55,153 bases of DNA from Candidatus Flavonifractor intestinipullorum (GCA_019118925.1 DWYC01000046.1:1-55153), one strand, 5' to 3'; shown: positions 1-8,975, counted from the first letter of the stretch. Notes: generated by a model from the letters alone, not told the origin. Numbers and translations: made by a program.

Positions 1-1619
1 TGAAAATGCTTTAGTGCCTCCATAATTGCCGCTTCCTTTTCCGACGGGCACTGTGGCACTTTGGCATCTTCCTTCTTTGAAAGGTTATAATTCTGTCCCA
101 CGTCCAACCCACACTTCCGCTTGACCTGGGAGATATACAGGCTAGACACCTTCAGGCCGTGTTTTTCCAGCACATACGCTTTGATCTCATCATAGGTAGC
201 CTTGCTCTCTGCCGCCGTCAGATCCAGCTCGTCCAGATTCAACTCCACCTCGATATGTTGCTTGGTGTTAAGTTTGGACAAAAGGACAACCGTCTCCACA
301 TGGGAGGTGCGCGGGAACAGGTCCACGGCGACGGCCCGCTGGACCAGATAGCCCAGGGGACGGAAGCGGGCGAGGTCCCGGGCCAGCGTGGCCGGGTCGC
401 AGGAGACATAGACGATACGGGACGGGGCCATGGCGGCGGCGGTTTCCACCACGTCGGGGGCCAGGCCCTTTCGGGGCGGGTCCACGCAGATGACGTCGGG
501 CCGCAGGCCCTCGGCGGCCAGGCGGCGGGCGGCCTCTCCCGCGTCGCCGCAGAGGAAACGGGCGTTGGAGATCCCGTTGCGCGCGGCGTTCTGCCGGGCG
601 TCCTCCACCGCCTGGGGTACCACCTCCGCACCGATGACCTGCCTGGCCCGGGCGGCCATGGTGAGGCCGATGGTCCCGATCCCGCAGTAGAGATCCAGCA
701 GAAGTTCCCTCCCGGTGAGGCCGGCAAACTCCGCCGCTTTTCGGTAGAGAACCTCGGTCTGATCGGGGTTGACCTGGTAGAAGGAGGGGACGGAGAGCCG
801 GAAAGTGAGCCCGCACAGCAGATCGTCCAAATAGTCCTTTCCCCAGAGCGTCCGGTAGGAGTCCCCCAGAATGACGTTATTGCGCTTCTCGTTGACGCCC
901 AGCAGAACCCCGGTAAGGCCGGGCTCCGCCACACGGAGGGCCTCCACCAGTTCACTCTCCCGGGGGACCTGCTTCCCGTTGACCAGAAGGCAGAACAGAG
1001 ACTCCCCCCGCCGGTTGGTGCGGACATAGACATGCCGGACCAGCCCCTTGCCGCTGCGCTCCTGATAGGCGGGAATGTGATAGCGGGCCATCCAGGCCCG
1101 CGCGGCGGAGCGGAGCCGGGCGGCCGCTTCGCTCTGGAGAAGGCAGTCCTCCACATCGGTGACAGCGTGGGTCCGGGCCTGATAAAAGCCGATTTTGGGC
1201 CCGTCGGACACGGGGAACTGGGCCTTGTTCCGGTAGCGAAGGACCCGTTCCGCACCCAAGATCTCCAGATGGGGCAGCGCCACCCCTCCAATGCGCTCCA
1301 GAGCCTCCTGTACGCGGGCGCGTTTGGCCTCCAGCTCCTCGGCATAGGTCATGTGGCGGAAGCAGCACCCGCCGCAGTGCGCATAGTAGGGACAATCGGG
1401 CTCGGTTCGGGCGGGCGAGGGCGCCTCCACCCCGACCACATGGCCCCAGGCGGCGGTACGGCCGACCTTGTCCAGATAGACCCGGCAGGTCTCCCCCCGG
1501 ACGGCCCCTTTGACAAAGACCACCTGGCCGTCGCAGCGGGCCACGCCGGCGCCGTCGGCGGCATAGCCCTGGACGGTCATGGGGAGGGCGGTATGTTCCT
1601 TTAGTCGGTTGTGATCCAT
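1..1619 (-). CDS. rlmD: 23S rRNA (uracil-C5)-methyltransferase RlmD/RumA family, 3' end beyond window
   Basis: SAM-dependent m5U methyltransferase acting on 23S rRNA. An N-terminal TRAM domain (about residues 1-60) is followed by a CPYYAHCGGC cluster that, with a later Cys in VEDC, fits the Fe-S site of the family. The methyltransferase core has LLLDLYCGIGTIGL (SAM binding), VDPPRKGL and the catalytic-Cys motif VSCDPATLARD. The start at 1619 has GGAGGAG 11 bases upstream and overlaps the preceding gene's stop by 19 bases. Reading continues open to base 1, so this is 539 codons without the stop. Family members normally end shortly after HVETVVLLS; here about 95 further residues follow in frame (NTKQHIEVELN...SQVKRKCG...ALKHF) in DNA of clearly lower GC. 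Such tails are known from rumA genes interrupted by integrative conjugative elements. The core function is certain; the tail's origin is inferred. Confidence 0.93.
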   Translation of the reverse strand, partial: MDHNRLKEHTALPMTVQGYAADGAGVARCDGQVVFVKGAVRGETCRVYLDKVGRTAAWGHVVGVEAPSPARTEPDCPYYAHCGGCCFRHMTYAEELEAKRARVQEALERIGGVALPHLEILGAERVLRYRNKAQFPVSDGPKIGFYQARTHAVTDVEDCLLQSEAAARLRSAARAWMARYHIPAYQERSGKGLVRHVYVRTNRRGESLFCLLVNGKQVPRESELVEALRVAEPGLTGVLLGVNEKRNNVILGDSYRTLWGKDYLDDLLCGLTFRLSVPSFYQVNPDQTEVLYRKAAEFAGLTGRELLLDLYCGIGTIGLTMAARARQVIGAEVVPQAVEDARQNAARNGISNARFLCGDAGEAARRLAAEGLRPDVICVDPPRKGLAPDVVETAAAMAPSRIVYVSCDPATLARDLARFRPLGYLVQRAVAVDLFPRTSHVETVVLLSKLNTKQHIEVELNLDELDLTAAESKATYDEIKAYVLEKHGLKVSSLYISQVKRKCGLDVGQNYNLSKKEDAKVPQCPSEKEAAIMEALKHF

Positions 1620-2443
1620 GGCAGCAAATACTCCTCCAAGGCAGAATAGGGGACCGTGACTTCCAGGGGGCTGTTGGACACCCCGGCCAGCTCGCCGGGC
1701 TGGAACCAGAAGACAAAGCCGTCTCCGGTGAGATAGAAGTGGTCGGGCTGGAAGGCGGCCTCCACCTGCGCGGCGGTGACCGCCCCGGAGGAGACCAGTC
1801 CGGCCACCGCTTCCGACTGGAGCAGGGCCTCATAGGCCGCGCCGGCGGCGGCTAAGCCGTCGGTAAAACACTCGCTGAACGTGAGCTTATGGCCGTCCGT
1901 ACGGTCAAACTGTTCGCCCATCCGCAGCACGGTGGGATGGGCGGCCCCCACGGCGTTGGCGTAAAATTCCCGGCGGAAACTGAGAACGCCCTCGCTCTGG
2001 TAGGTGAGCTCCGAGGTGATCTCCTCTGCGGTGGCCTGGAAGGGATAGCCCGCGGCCTGGGAGACCTCATAGTCGCTCACCGCATCCTGGGCCCGGAGAG
2101 AGGCGTTTTCCAAAAGGGCTTCTCCCTCGGCGGTATACCAGTCCGCAATCGCCGTGAGGACGGCGGAGGACGCCTGATTGGCGAAATCGGGGAGGGTGTA
2201 ACTCACCGTCAGCACCACCGTGCCGTCCGGGGCGGTGAAGGTGTCGGAAAAGGACTGGAAAATGAGTTCCGGCTCCACCAGCGGCTCCGGCGTGGGGGAG
2301 GGCGTGGGTGTGGGCTCCGGCGTGGCGGTGGGCGTGGGCGCGGCGACGGCAGTAGCAGTCGGTTCCGGCGCGGCAGGGCCGCAGGCGGCCAGCGTCACAA
2401 GCAAAAGCGCAGCGAAGAGCGCGGAATAGCGGGTTCTCCTCAC
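1601..2443 (-). CDS. DUF3298-type lipoprotein
   Basis: Secreted, lipid-anchored protein of 280 residues. The N terminus is a lipoprotein signal (RRTRYSALFAALLLVTLAAC) with the lipobox ending LAAC. A Thr/Pro/Glu-rich spacer (about residues 25-55) leads to a globular domain with the layout of DUF4163/DUF3298 proteins (RsiV-like): EFYANAVGAAHP in the middle and a C-terminal VPYSALEEYL. I chose the GTG start at 2443 because GAGGAGG lies 7 bases upstream and the hydrophobic signal begins there; the reading frame stays open far upstream but has no signal sequence. The gene is immediately upstream of rlmD with a 19-base overlap, so the two are probably cotranscribed. Function unknown; related domains occur in anti-sigma factors and cell-wall-associated proteins. 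Confidence 0.8.
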   Translation of the reverse strand: MRRTRYSALFAALLLVTLAACGPAAPEPTATAVAAPTPTATPEPTPTPSPTPEPLVEPELIFQSFSDTFTAPDGTVVLTVSYTLPDFANQASSAVLTAIADWYTAEGEALLENASLRAQDAVSDYEVSQAAGYPFQATAEEITSELTYQSEGVLSFRREFYANAVGAAHPTVLRMGEQFDRTDGHKLTFSECFTDGLAAAGAAYEALLQSEAVAGLVSSGAVTAAQVEAAFQPDHFYLTGDGFVFWFQPGELAGVSNSPLEVTVPYSALEEYLLPWITTD

Positions 2444-2614
2444 AAAAAGACCTCCTCTTCTGGAGAATACGGCCCGCCGGACGGGGGCCTTTTTCTGATT
2501 GTACCATGTTCCCGCACCGGCGTAAAGAAAGACCGGACAAGTTTTCCCTGGGCACCCCCCAACCGGAGGCGGCATATGGTAAAACGTAGATATCATCGGA
2601 TTGGAGGGTCTTTC

Positions 2615-3700
2615 ATGACGGAACAACCACAGGTCCGCTTTTTCCTGGGGGCCAACTCCCCGGCGGGCTTTTACTCGCTCTATGACCAGCTGATCGACCG
2701 CTCCCGGGCGGAGGACTATTTTCTCCTCAAGGGCGGACCGGGCTGCGGAAAGTCCACCCTCATGCGCCGGGTGGCCGCCCGGGTGGAGGAGAGCGGGCGG
2801 GCGGTGGAGTACATCCTCTGCTCGGGCGACCCGGACTCCCTGGACGCCATCGTTGTCCCCGAGCTGGGGGCGGCCATCGTGGACGCCACCGCCCCCCATG
2901 TGGTGGAGCCCAAAGAGCCGGGGGTGTTGGAGCGCTACGTAAACCTGGGGGCCTGCTATGACACCGCCGCCCTCAAGTCCATCCGGGGAGAACTGCGGGA
3001 GGCCATGGAGGGCTATGGGGCCTGCTACCACCGGGCATACCGCTGCCTGCGGGCGGCGGAAGAGATCCGGGCGGACCTCCGCTCCGTCCTGATCACCCCG
3101 GAAGTGGAAGCGCGCCTCCGGCGCAGGGCGGAAGGAATCCTCTCCCGGGAGTGCAAAAAGACCGGCGGAGAACCGGGCCGGGCTGTACAGCGCTTCCTCA
3201 ACGCGGTCTCCTGCCGGGGGGAACTGTGTCTCTTTGACACGGTGGGGGCCCTGTGCAGCCGGGTTTATGAGCTCTGGGATCACTATGGACTGGCCCACAC
3301 CCTGCTGACCACGCTGGCCGCGGGGGCCATGGCCGCCGGATACGATGTGATTGTCTGCCCCGACCCCCTGGCGCCGGAGCGGATACTCCACCTGCTCGTT
3401 CCTGCGCTGTCTCTGGCGTTTGTCACCAGCAGCAGCGAGCTGCCCTATGAGGGAAAGCGCCCCTACCGCCGCCTGCGGCTGGACGCCATGGCCGACCAGG
3501 ACGCCCTGCGGACCGGCCGGGCCCGGGTGCGCTTTGCCCGGAGAGTGGTCCGCGCCCTGGTGGAGGAAGCGGTGGAGGACCTGGCCCAAGCCAAGGGGAT
3601 GCACGATGCCCTGGAGCGGCTCTATAACCCGCATGTGGACTTCGAGGCGGTCCACACACAGGCCGGGCGTATCGCCGGTATGCTGCTGGAGGGGCGCTGA
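2615..3700 (+). CDS. P-loop ATPase of the PRK06851 type
   Basis: A 361-residue predicted cytoplasmic ATPase. A Walker A motif, LLKGGPGCGKSTLM, lies near residue 40, and conserved stretches (CSGDPDSLD, VVPELGAAIVDATAPHV) match a family of uncharacterised ATPases widespread in spore-forming Bacillota. The second half (SSSELPYEGKRPYRRLRLDAMAD) fits the family's divergent C-terminal module. The start at 2615 has TTGGAGGG 6 bases upstream; an upstream ATG at 2576 has no such site. The gene is monocistronic, followed by a strong terminator, and lies just before the phage-derived cluster, but nothing in the sequence ties it to that cluster. Family membership comes from motif recall; function is unknown. 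Confidence 0.75.
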   Translation: MTEQPQVRFFLGANSPAGFYSLYDQLIDRSRAEDYFLLKGGPGCGKSTLMRRVAARVEESGRAVEYILCSGDPDSLDAIVVPELGAAIVDATAPHVVEPKEPGVLERYVNLGACYDTAALKSIRGELREAMEGYGACYHRAYRCLRAAEEIRADLRSVLITPEVEARLRRRAEGILSRECKKTGGEPGRAVQRFLNAVSCRGELCLFDTVGALCSRVYELWDHYGLAHTLLTTLAAGAMAAGYDVIVCPDPLAPERILHLLVPALSLAFVTSSSELPYEGKRPYRRLRLDAMADQDALRTGRARVRFARRVVRALVEEAVEDLAQAKGMHDALERLYNPHVDFEAVHTQAGRIAGMLLEGR

Positions 3701-3715
3701 CCGGGCGGGCAGAAG

Positions 3716-3750
3716 GCCGCCGGACCATGGTCCGGCGGCTCTTTTTTTGT
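3716..3750 (+). terminator. Rho-independent terminator after the ATPase gene
   Basis: A perfect 24-base palindrome at 3716-3739 (GCCGCCGGACC arms around a central AT) is followed by TCTTTTTTTG and more T residues. It separates the ATPase gene from the phage-derived cluster. Confidence 0.9.
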
Positions 3751-3835
3751 TTTTTTCAAAAATAGTCCCGCTGGTTGCACGGAAACGTGCAACTTTGCCG
3801 CGTTGGGAAGCAGGGGTGAAACGAGGTGGTAACGC

Positions 3836-4156
3836 ATGGATACAGGACAGCGGGACCGCAGGGCCATCGTGCGGCAGCTGCGGCGAATGCTGCGGGCCAA
3901 ACCCAACGACGCGGTCAAGCTGGCCTTCCTGGACAAGACAGAGGGGGCGGAGCTTGGCCGGCTGGACCTGACCCTCCTCTCCGAGTTCAAGCGCAGCTCC
4001 ACCGGCGTGGTGGAGATCAAGCTCCAGGACCGGATTAAGGCCATGGAACTGCTGGAGCGGCTGGCCGGACAGGGGGAGGACGGAGCGAGCGGGGCCGAAG
4101 CCTTCTATCAGGCCCTGGAACAGAGCGCGGGATGGGAGGAGTGCGATGGTACTTAA
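3836..4156 (+). CDS. Phage terminase small subunit-like protein
   Basis: A 106-residue basic protein opening the cluster, directly upstream of the large terminase. The pattern AKPNDAVKLAFLD... LDLTLLSEFKRSSTGVVEIKLQDRIKAMELLERL matches small DNA-binding proteins that sit in the small-terminase position of PBSX-type prophages in Clostridia and are often labelled XRE-like. The start at 3836 follows GAGGTGG with 5 bases of spacing. The end overlaps the large subunit by 11 bases. The role assigned is recognition of DNA for packaging, based on position and family resemblance; a clear helix-turn-helix is not visible by eye. Confidence 0.7.
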   Translation: MDTGQRDRRAIVRQLRRMLRAKPNDAVKLAFLDKTEGAELGRLDLTLLSEFKRSSTGVVEIKLQDRIKAMELLERLAGQGEDGASGAEAFYQALEQSAGWEECDGT

Positions 4157-5435
4157 ACCCTTCTCGGACAAGCAGCGCATGGTCCTCACCTGGTGGTGCG
4201 GCCGCTCGCCCTGGCACGAGCGGGAGGCCATCATCTGCGACGGGGCGGTCCGCAGCGGAAAGACGCTGTGCTGCGGGCTCTCCTTCGTGTGCTGGGCCAT
4301 GGGGCGCTTTTCGGGGCGGTGCTTCGGCCTGTGCGGAAAAACCGCCGGAGCTCTGCGGCGCAATCTGCTGGGAGAGCTGCTGCCCCTCTTGACCCAGCTG
4401 GGCTTTCACTGCGAAGAGCGGATAAGCCAGGGACGCATTACCATCTCCCGGGGAAGACGGAGCAACACGTTTTACGTGTTCGGCGGGCGGGATGAGGGCA
4501 GCGCCGCCCTCATTCAGGGAATTACCCTGGCCGGCGTACTCCTGGACGAGGTGGCCCTCATGCCCCGCTCCTTTGTGGAGCAGGCCCTGGCCCGATGCTC
4601 GGTGGCGGGCAGCCGGTTTTGGTTCAATTGCAATCCAGAAGGGCCGGAACACTGGTTTTATCGTGAGTGGATTCAAAAGCGGGAGGAGCGCCGGGCGCTT
4701 TATCTGCACTTTACCATGGAGGACAACCCGGCCCTCTCCCCTCAGGTGCGGGAGCGCTACGGACGCAGCTACAGCGGCCTTTTTTACCGGCGGTTTGTCC
4801 TGGGAGAGTGGGTGGCGGCCGAGGGAGTGGTTTATGACTTCTTTGACGAGAGCTATGTTCGTCCCGTCCCCCAGGGCGAGATGGAGGAGTGGGCCATCTC
4901 CTGCGACTACGGCACGGCGAACCCGGCTTCCTTCGGCCTGTGGGGCCGGCGGGCGGGCGTGTGGTACCGGGTGAAGGAGTTCTACTACGACTCCCGCCGG
5001 GAGGGGCGGCAAAAGACCGACCAGGAGTACGTCCGGGATCTGGAGCGCCTGGCCGGCGGGCGGCCCATCCGGCAAGTCGTGCTGGACCCCTCCGCGGCCA
5101 GCTTTATGGAGGCGCTGCGGCGGGCGGGCTGGAACGTAATTCGGGCCGAAAACGAGGTGGTCCAGGGGATTCGGATTACCGCCCAGCTCCTCAAAGAGGG
5201 GAAAATCGTCATCTGTGAGCCCTGCCGGGACGCCATCCGGGAGTTTTCCCTCTACTGCTGGGATACCAAGGCCGCCGGAGACCGGGTGCGCAAGGAACAC
5301 GACCACGCCATGGACGACATCCGTTACTTCGCCGTGACGGTGGCCGCCCGGAGCTCGGGCGGCGGACTGGCCGCGGCGGCGGTGGCCCGGGGAGCCGGAC
5401 AGACAAGGAGGTATGGAAGATTTGGGTTGGTTTGA
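4146..5435 (+). CDS. terL: Phage terminase large subunit (PBSX family)
   Basis: Packaging motor ATPase and nuclease, 429 residues, which is full length for the PBSX terminase family. The Walker A motif is CDGAVRSGKTLCC near residue 35 and Walker B is AGVLLDEVALM near residue 135, followed by the coupling segment FNCNPEGPEHWFYREW. The RNase H-like nuclease domain shows its three acidic positions in SCDYGTANPASF, VVLDPSAASF and HAMDDIRYF. All catalytic motifs therefore look intact, and packaging could still work. It overlaps the small subunit by 11 bases and the portal gene by 23 bases. Confidence 0.93.
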   Translation: MVLKPFSDKQRMVLTWWCGRSPWHEREAIICDGAVRSGKTLCCGLSFVCWAMGRFSGRCFGLCGKTAGALRRNLLGELLPLLTQLGFHCEERISQGRITISRGRRSNTFYVFGGRDEGSAALIQGITLAGVLLDEVALMPRSFVEQALARCSVAGSRFWFNCNPEGPEHWFYREWIQKREERRALYLHFTMEDNPALSPQVRERYGRSYSGLFYRRFVLGEWVAAEGVVYDFFDESYVRPVPQGEMEEWAISCDYGTANPASFGLWGRRAGVWYRVKEFYYDSRREGRQKTDQEYVRDLERLAGGRPIRQVVLDPSAASFMEALRRAGWNVIRAENEVVQGIRITAQLLKEGKIVICEPCRDAIREFSLYCWDTKAAGDRVRKEHDHAMDDIRYFAVTVAARSSGGGLAAAAVARGAGQTRRYGRFGLV

Positions 5436-6594
5436 TCGCAGAAAGCCTCCCGAAAAAGCGGGGACGGCCATTCAGCTCCGGGAGGGCGGGCGGCACCCCT
5501 TTGGACTGCTGGAGCGCTATATCCCCCTGCGGACGGGAGAGATCGCCCTTTACCGGGCCATCCGGGAGGCCGTCCCCATTGTGGACGCGGCTATTTTAAA
5601 GCTCATCCGCCTGGCCGGGGGCGTGGATGTGGAGGCCCGGGACCCCAGAGCCCGGGAGGACCTGCGGGAGTTCCTGCGCACAGTGGACACTGGACGGGGA
5701 CAGCGGGGGATGCAGTCCTTTTTGGACCGGTATGTGGACGCGATGCTGACCTGCGGCCGGGCGGTGGGGGAGATCGTCCTGGACGCCAGGCGGAGCGATG
5801 TGGCCGCGCTCCTGTGCGGCGACCCCGCCGGGGTGGAGATCTGGGAGGGCGACTCCCCCCTGGACTTCGCCCTGTGCCAGCGCCGGAACGACGGGACGCT
5901 GGAGCGCCTGCCCCGGCAGGACCTGCTCCTCTTCACCCCGTTCCAGCCCGAAGTGGGCAGCCCCTACGGGGTATCGCTGCTGCGCTCGATGCCCTTCCTC
6001 ACGGACATTCTCTTAAAAATCTACCAGGCCATCGGCATGAACTGGGAGCGAATGGGCAATGTGCGCTTTGCCGTGGTCTGCAAGCCGGGGAACGACAACC
6101 TGGAGCGGATGTACGCCCAGGAGCGCAGCGAGCAGATCGCCCGGGAGTGGGCCGCCGCCATGGAGGCCGGGAAGGACGGCAGCGTCCGGGATTTTGTGGC
6201 GGTGGGCGATGTGGACATCAAAGTCATCGGCGCAGACAATCAGATTTTGGACAGCGAGGTGCCGGTGCGCCAGATTCTGGAACAGCTGGTGGCCCGCACG
6301 GGCATCCCGCCCTTCCTGCTGGGGCTGAGCTGGTCGTCCACCGAGCGGATGAGCGCCCAGCAGGCCGACATGATGACCACGGAGATCACCGCCCTGCGCC
6401 GCTCCCTGGAGCCGGTGGTGGAGCGGGTGTGCGAGGTGTGGCTGCGGATACACGGCTACGACCACCGCGTCAGAGTGGAGTGGGACGACATCAATTTGCA
6501 GGACCTGGTGGAGGAGGCCCGGGCGGAGCTCTACCGCGAGCAGGCCCGGGTTCTGCGCCAGGAACATCAGACAGACGAGGGGGAACGGGCATGA
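5413..6594 (+). CDS. Phage portal protein
   Basis: Dodecameric vertex ring through which DNA enters the capsid; 393 residues, in the normal range for this clade. Typical portal segments include EIALYRAIREAVPIVDAAILKLI near the N terminus, QDLLLFTPFQPEVGSPYGVSLLRSM in the middle and IPPFLLGLSWSSTERMSAQQADMM in the stem/clip region, with VEWDDINLQD at the C-terminal end. AAGGAGG lies almost directly against the ATG at 5413, so TTG at 5422 (10 bases from the site) is a possible alternative start. No MuF-type minor head protein follows, which is unusual. Confidence 0.88.
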   Translation: MEDLGWFDRRKPPEKAGTAIQLREGGRHPFGLLERYIPLRTGEIALYRAIREAVPIVDAAILKLIRLAGGVDVEARDPRAREDLREFLRTVDTGRGQRGMQSFLDRYVDAMLTCGRAVGEIVLDARRSDVAALLCGDPAGVEIWEGDSPLDFALCQRRNDGTLERLPRQDLLLFTPFQPEVGSPYGVSLLRSMPFLTDILLKIYQAIGMNWERMGNVRFAVVCKPGNDNLERMYAQERSEQIAREWAAAMEAGKDGSVRDFVAVGDVDIKVIGADNQILDSEVPVRQILEQLVARTGIPPFLLGLSWSSTERMSAQQADMMTTEITALRRSLEPVVERVCEVWLRIHGYDHRVRVEWDDINLQDLVEEARAELYREQARVLRQEHQTDEGERA

Positions 6595-7508
6595 ATGTAA
6601 TCAAAGAGGCCGGGGTAGACGGGGGCGGCGGCGTGAGCCGGGAGGATCTGGCCCTCATCAACGAACAGAGCCGGCGGGAACTGACGGCGGAGGAGGTCTA
6701 CACCTTCTCCGTGCGCCTGTGCGACAACCAGGTGGACCGGGAGCAGGAGCGCTTCCCGGAGGAGACCCTGAAGCAGCTGGCAGAGCTCTTTGTGGGGAAA
6801 TGCGGCGTCTTTGACCACAAGTGGAGCGCCCGGGAACAGGTGGGGCGCATCTACCGCACGGAACTGGTCCGGGACGAGCATCTCCGCACGATTGCCGGGG
6901 ACGCCTACTGCTACCTGAAAGGCTGGGTGTACATGTTGCGCACCGAGGGCAACCGGGACCTGATTCAGGAGATTGAGGGAGGCATCAAACGGGAGGTCTC
7001 GGTGGGATGCAGCGTCAAGCGGGCGGTGTGCTCCATATGCGGCGAGGACATCCACGACCGCACCCGCTGTCCCCATGAAAAGGGCCGGGAATACGGCGGA
7101 AAGCTGTGCTGGGCGGAGCTCCAGGAGGCCACCGACGCCTATGAGTGGTCGTTCGTGGCCGTCCCGGCCCAGCGGGAAGCCGGGGTGCTCAAAAGCCTGC
7201 GGGAGCTGGCCCGGAGGGAACCGGGCTGCCGGGCGGAGCTGGAGGCCCTGGAGAAACAGGCCCGGGCGGGCCGCCGCTACCTGGAGGGACTGCGCCGGGA
7301 GGTGGTGCGCCTGGGCGGCCTGGCCGAGCCCGCGCTGGAGGCCGGGACCCTGGAGCGCATTGCCGGACAGCTGGAAGAGCCCGAGCTGGAGGCACTGAAG
7401 GCCGCCTATGCGGAGCGGCTGGAGGGCCTCTATCCGCCCGGCGTACAGCTCGCCTATGGAGAGGCCCGGCGGGAAACGGCGGGCCGGGATGAGGTATTTC
7501 GAATTTAA
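6591..7508 (+). CDS. Prohead protease/scaffold-like protein with zinc-binding insert
   Basis: A 305-residue protein between portal and capsid, the usual place for the prohead protease. CGVFDHKWSAREQVGRI resembles the catalytic His region of HK97-type proteases, and GGIKREVSVGCSVKR the catalytic Ser strand. AYEWSFVAVPAQREAGV matches the strand that normally closes the protease fold. Between them lies a CSICGEDIHDRTRCPHEKG insert that could bind zinc. The last 130 residues are charged and helical (ARREPGCRAELEALEKQARAG...), suggesting a fused scaffold as in other protease-scaffold proteins. The start at 6591 overlaps the portal stop as ATGA. The protease role is family inference supported by position. 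Confidence 0.72.
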   Translation: MNVIKEAGVDGGGGVSREDLALINEQSRRELTAEEVYTFSVRLCDNQVDREQERFPEETLKQLAELFVGKCGVFDHKWSAREQVGRIYRTELVRDEHLRTIAGDAYCYLKGWVYMLRTEGNRDLIQEIEGGIKREVSVGCSVKRAVCSICGEDIHDRTRCPHEKGREYGGKLCWAELQEATDAYEWSFVAVPAQREAGVLKSLRELARREPGCRAELEALEKQARAGRRYLEGLRREVVRLGGLAEPALEAGTLERIAGQLEEPELEALKAAYAERLEGLYPPGVQLAYGEARRETAGRDEVFRI

Positions 7509-7529
7509 AGAAACGAAAGGAGAACCGGT

Positions 7530-7883
7530 ATGAAACAGGTATCGTTTGAGGGTATTGGCCAGGTCATGGCCACGTTCCCCGCCGCCCAGGATGCTCAGGG
7601 CGGCGAAAAGGTGGCCGAGGGCATCCCCGTTAAGCTGGGCGCCACGGGCGTCGTGGATGTGTGTGCCGACAGCGATGCGTTCATCGGCGTGGCCCGCGCC
7701 GTGCGCGACGGCTGCGCCGCAGTGCAGGTGCGGGGGTTTGTCCAGGTGAAGGCCACGGGCAGCATTTCCGCCGGGATGGTCAACCTGGCCGCCGACGGCA
7801 CCGGCGGCGTCAAACAGTCCAGCAGCGGCAAGAGCTATCTGGTGGCCGAGACCGGCGGCGAGACCATCACCATCCTGCTGTAA
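7530..7883 (+). CDS. Capsid decoration/stabilising protein-like
   Basis: A 117-residue protein directly before the major capsid gene, rich in Gly, Val and Thr with short strands (VAEGIPVKLGATGVVDVC, AAVQVRGFVQVKATGSI), consistent with a small beta-barrel. Decoration proteins that cement HK97-type shells are often encoded here. The ATG has GAAAGGAG 8 bases upstream. No catalytic motif is visible. The assignment rests mainly on position, size and composition. Confidence 0.6.
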   Translation: MKQVSFEGIGQVMATFPAAQDAQGGEKVAEGIPVKLGATGVVDVCADSDAFIGVARAVRDGCAAVQVRGFVQVKATGSISAGMVNLAADGTGGVKQSSSGKSYLVAETGGETITILL

Positions 7884-7900
7884 GAGAAAGGAGAATGACT

Positions 7901-8944
7901 ATGCGCTATCCCTGTGACAATCTGCGCCTGGAAAAAGGCATGTACAACGAGGCCGGGCGCTCGTTTACCCAGGTTCTGGAGCGGGAGGACCCCTCCGAGA
8001 CCTACAAGGGCACCCCGCTGGAGGGCCTGGACGCCTTTCAGCGGCAGCTCAAGCGGTTCGACATCAAGGTGAAGGGGGAGAACAGCGACCCGGTGGAGCG
8101 CTTCTTCGCCACCGCCCAGTCGGCGGTCCTCTTCCCGGAGTTCGTGGCCCGGGCCGTGCGGCAGGGCATGGAGGAGTCCAACCTCCTGCCCCACCTGGCC
8201 GCCGCCGTCACGGAATTTGATGGTCTGGATTACCGCTCCATCACCGCCGTGCCCCAGGAGGACCAGGGGATGAGCCACGTGGCCGAGGGAGCCGCCATCC
8301 CCCAGACGATGATCCTATCCCAGGGGAATCTGGTCCACCTGCACAAGCGGGGGCGGATGCTGGTGGCCTCCTATGAGGCCATCCGGCGGCAGAAGCTGGA
8401 CCTGTTTGCGGTGACCCTGCGGCAGATGGGCGCCCATATCAACCGGATGCATTTGGAGGACGCCATCGACGTGCTCTGCAACGGCGACGGCAACGACAAC
8501 CCCGCCCAGGTCTACACCGTGGGCACCGACCCCATCGGCGGCACCGAGGGGACCCTTACGTATGACGAGCTGGTGGACTTCTGGGCCCAGTTCGATCCCT
8601 ATGAGATGAACACCCTCCTGGTCTCCGGCGACGTCATGCGCGCCATGCTCAAGATGGAAGAGCTCCAAAACCCCCTGACCGGCCTGAACTTCCAGGGGAC
8701 GGGTACGCTGGACACCCCCCTGGGAGCCAAGCTGCTGCGCTGCTCGGCGCTGGATGAGGGGACTCTGATCGGTCTGGACCGGCGCTACGCCCTGGAGATC
8801 GTCCAGAACGGTCAGGTGCTGGTGGAGTACGACAAGCTCATCGACCGCCAGCTGGAGCGGGCTGCCATCACCAGCATTTCGGGCTTTGCCAAACTCTTCC
8901 CCGACGCGGCCCGGGTGCTGAAGGTGGGCGATAAGGGCGAGTAA
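7901..8944 (+). CDS. Major capsid protein (HK97 fold)
   Basis: A 347-residue shell protein. An N-terminal segment of about 80 residues leads into the core: ATAQSAVLFPEFVARAVRQGM, followed by LDYRSITAVPQEDQGMSHVAEGAAIPQTMI and HLHKRGRMLVASYEAIRRQKLDLF, typical of HK97-type major capsid proteins in PBSX-like phages (XkdG family). EYDKLIDRQLERAAITSISGFAKLFPDAARVL forms the C-terminal end. I placed the start at the second ATG, 7901, because AAAGGAG is 8 bases upstream of it; the first ATG at 7895 is only 2 bases from that site. A single copy sits between the decoration and connector genes. Confidence 0.85.
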   Translation: MRYPCDNLRLEKGMYNEAGRSFTQVLEREDPSETYKGTPLEGLDAFQRQLKRFDIKVKGENSDPVERFFATAQSAVLFPEFVARAVRQGMEESNLLPHLAAAVTEFDGLDYRSITAVPQEDQGMSHVAEGAAIPQTMILSQGNLVHLHKRGRMLVASYEAIRRQKLDLFAVTLRQMGAHINRMHLEDAIDVLCNGDGNDNPAQVYTVGTDPIGGTEGTLTYDELVDFWAQFDPYEMNTLLVSGDVMRAMLKMEELQNPLTGLNFQGTGTLDTPLGAKLLRCSALDEGTLIGLDRRYALEIVQNGQVLVEYDKLIDRQLERAAITSISGFAKLFPDAARVLKVGDKGE

Positions 8945-8975
8945 TTCGGAGCCCGACGGAAGAAGGAGGCAGGGA

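Noticed and set aside
159-1604. Long plus-strand ORF opposite rlmD
   Set aside because: Gly/Pro/Arg/His-rich low-quality translation; antisense shadow of a well-conserved methyltransferase in GC-rich DNA.
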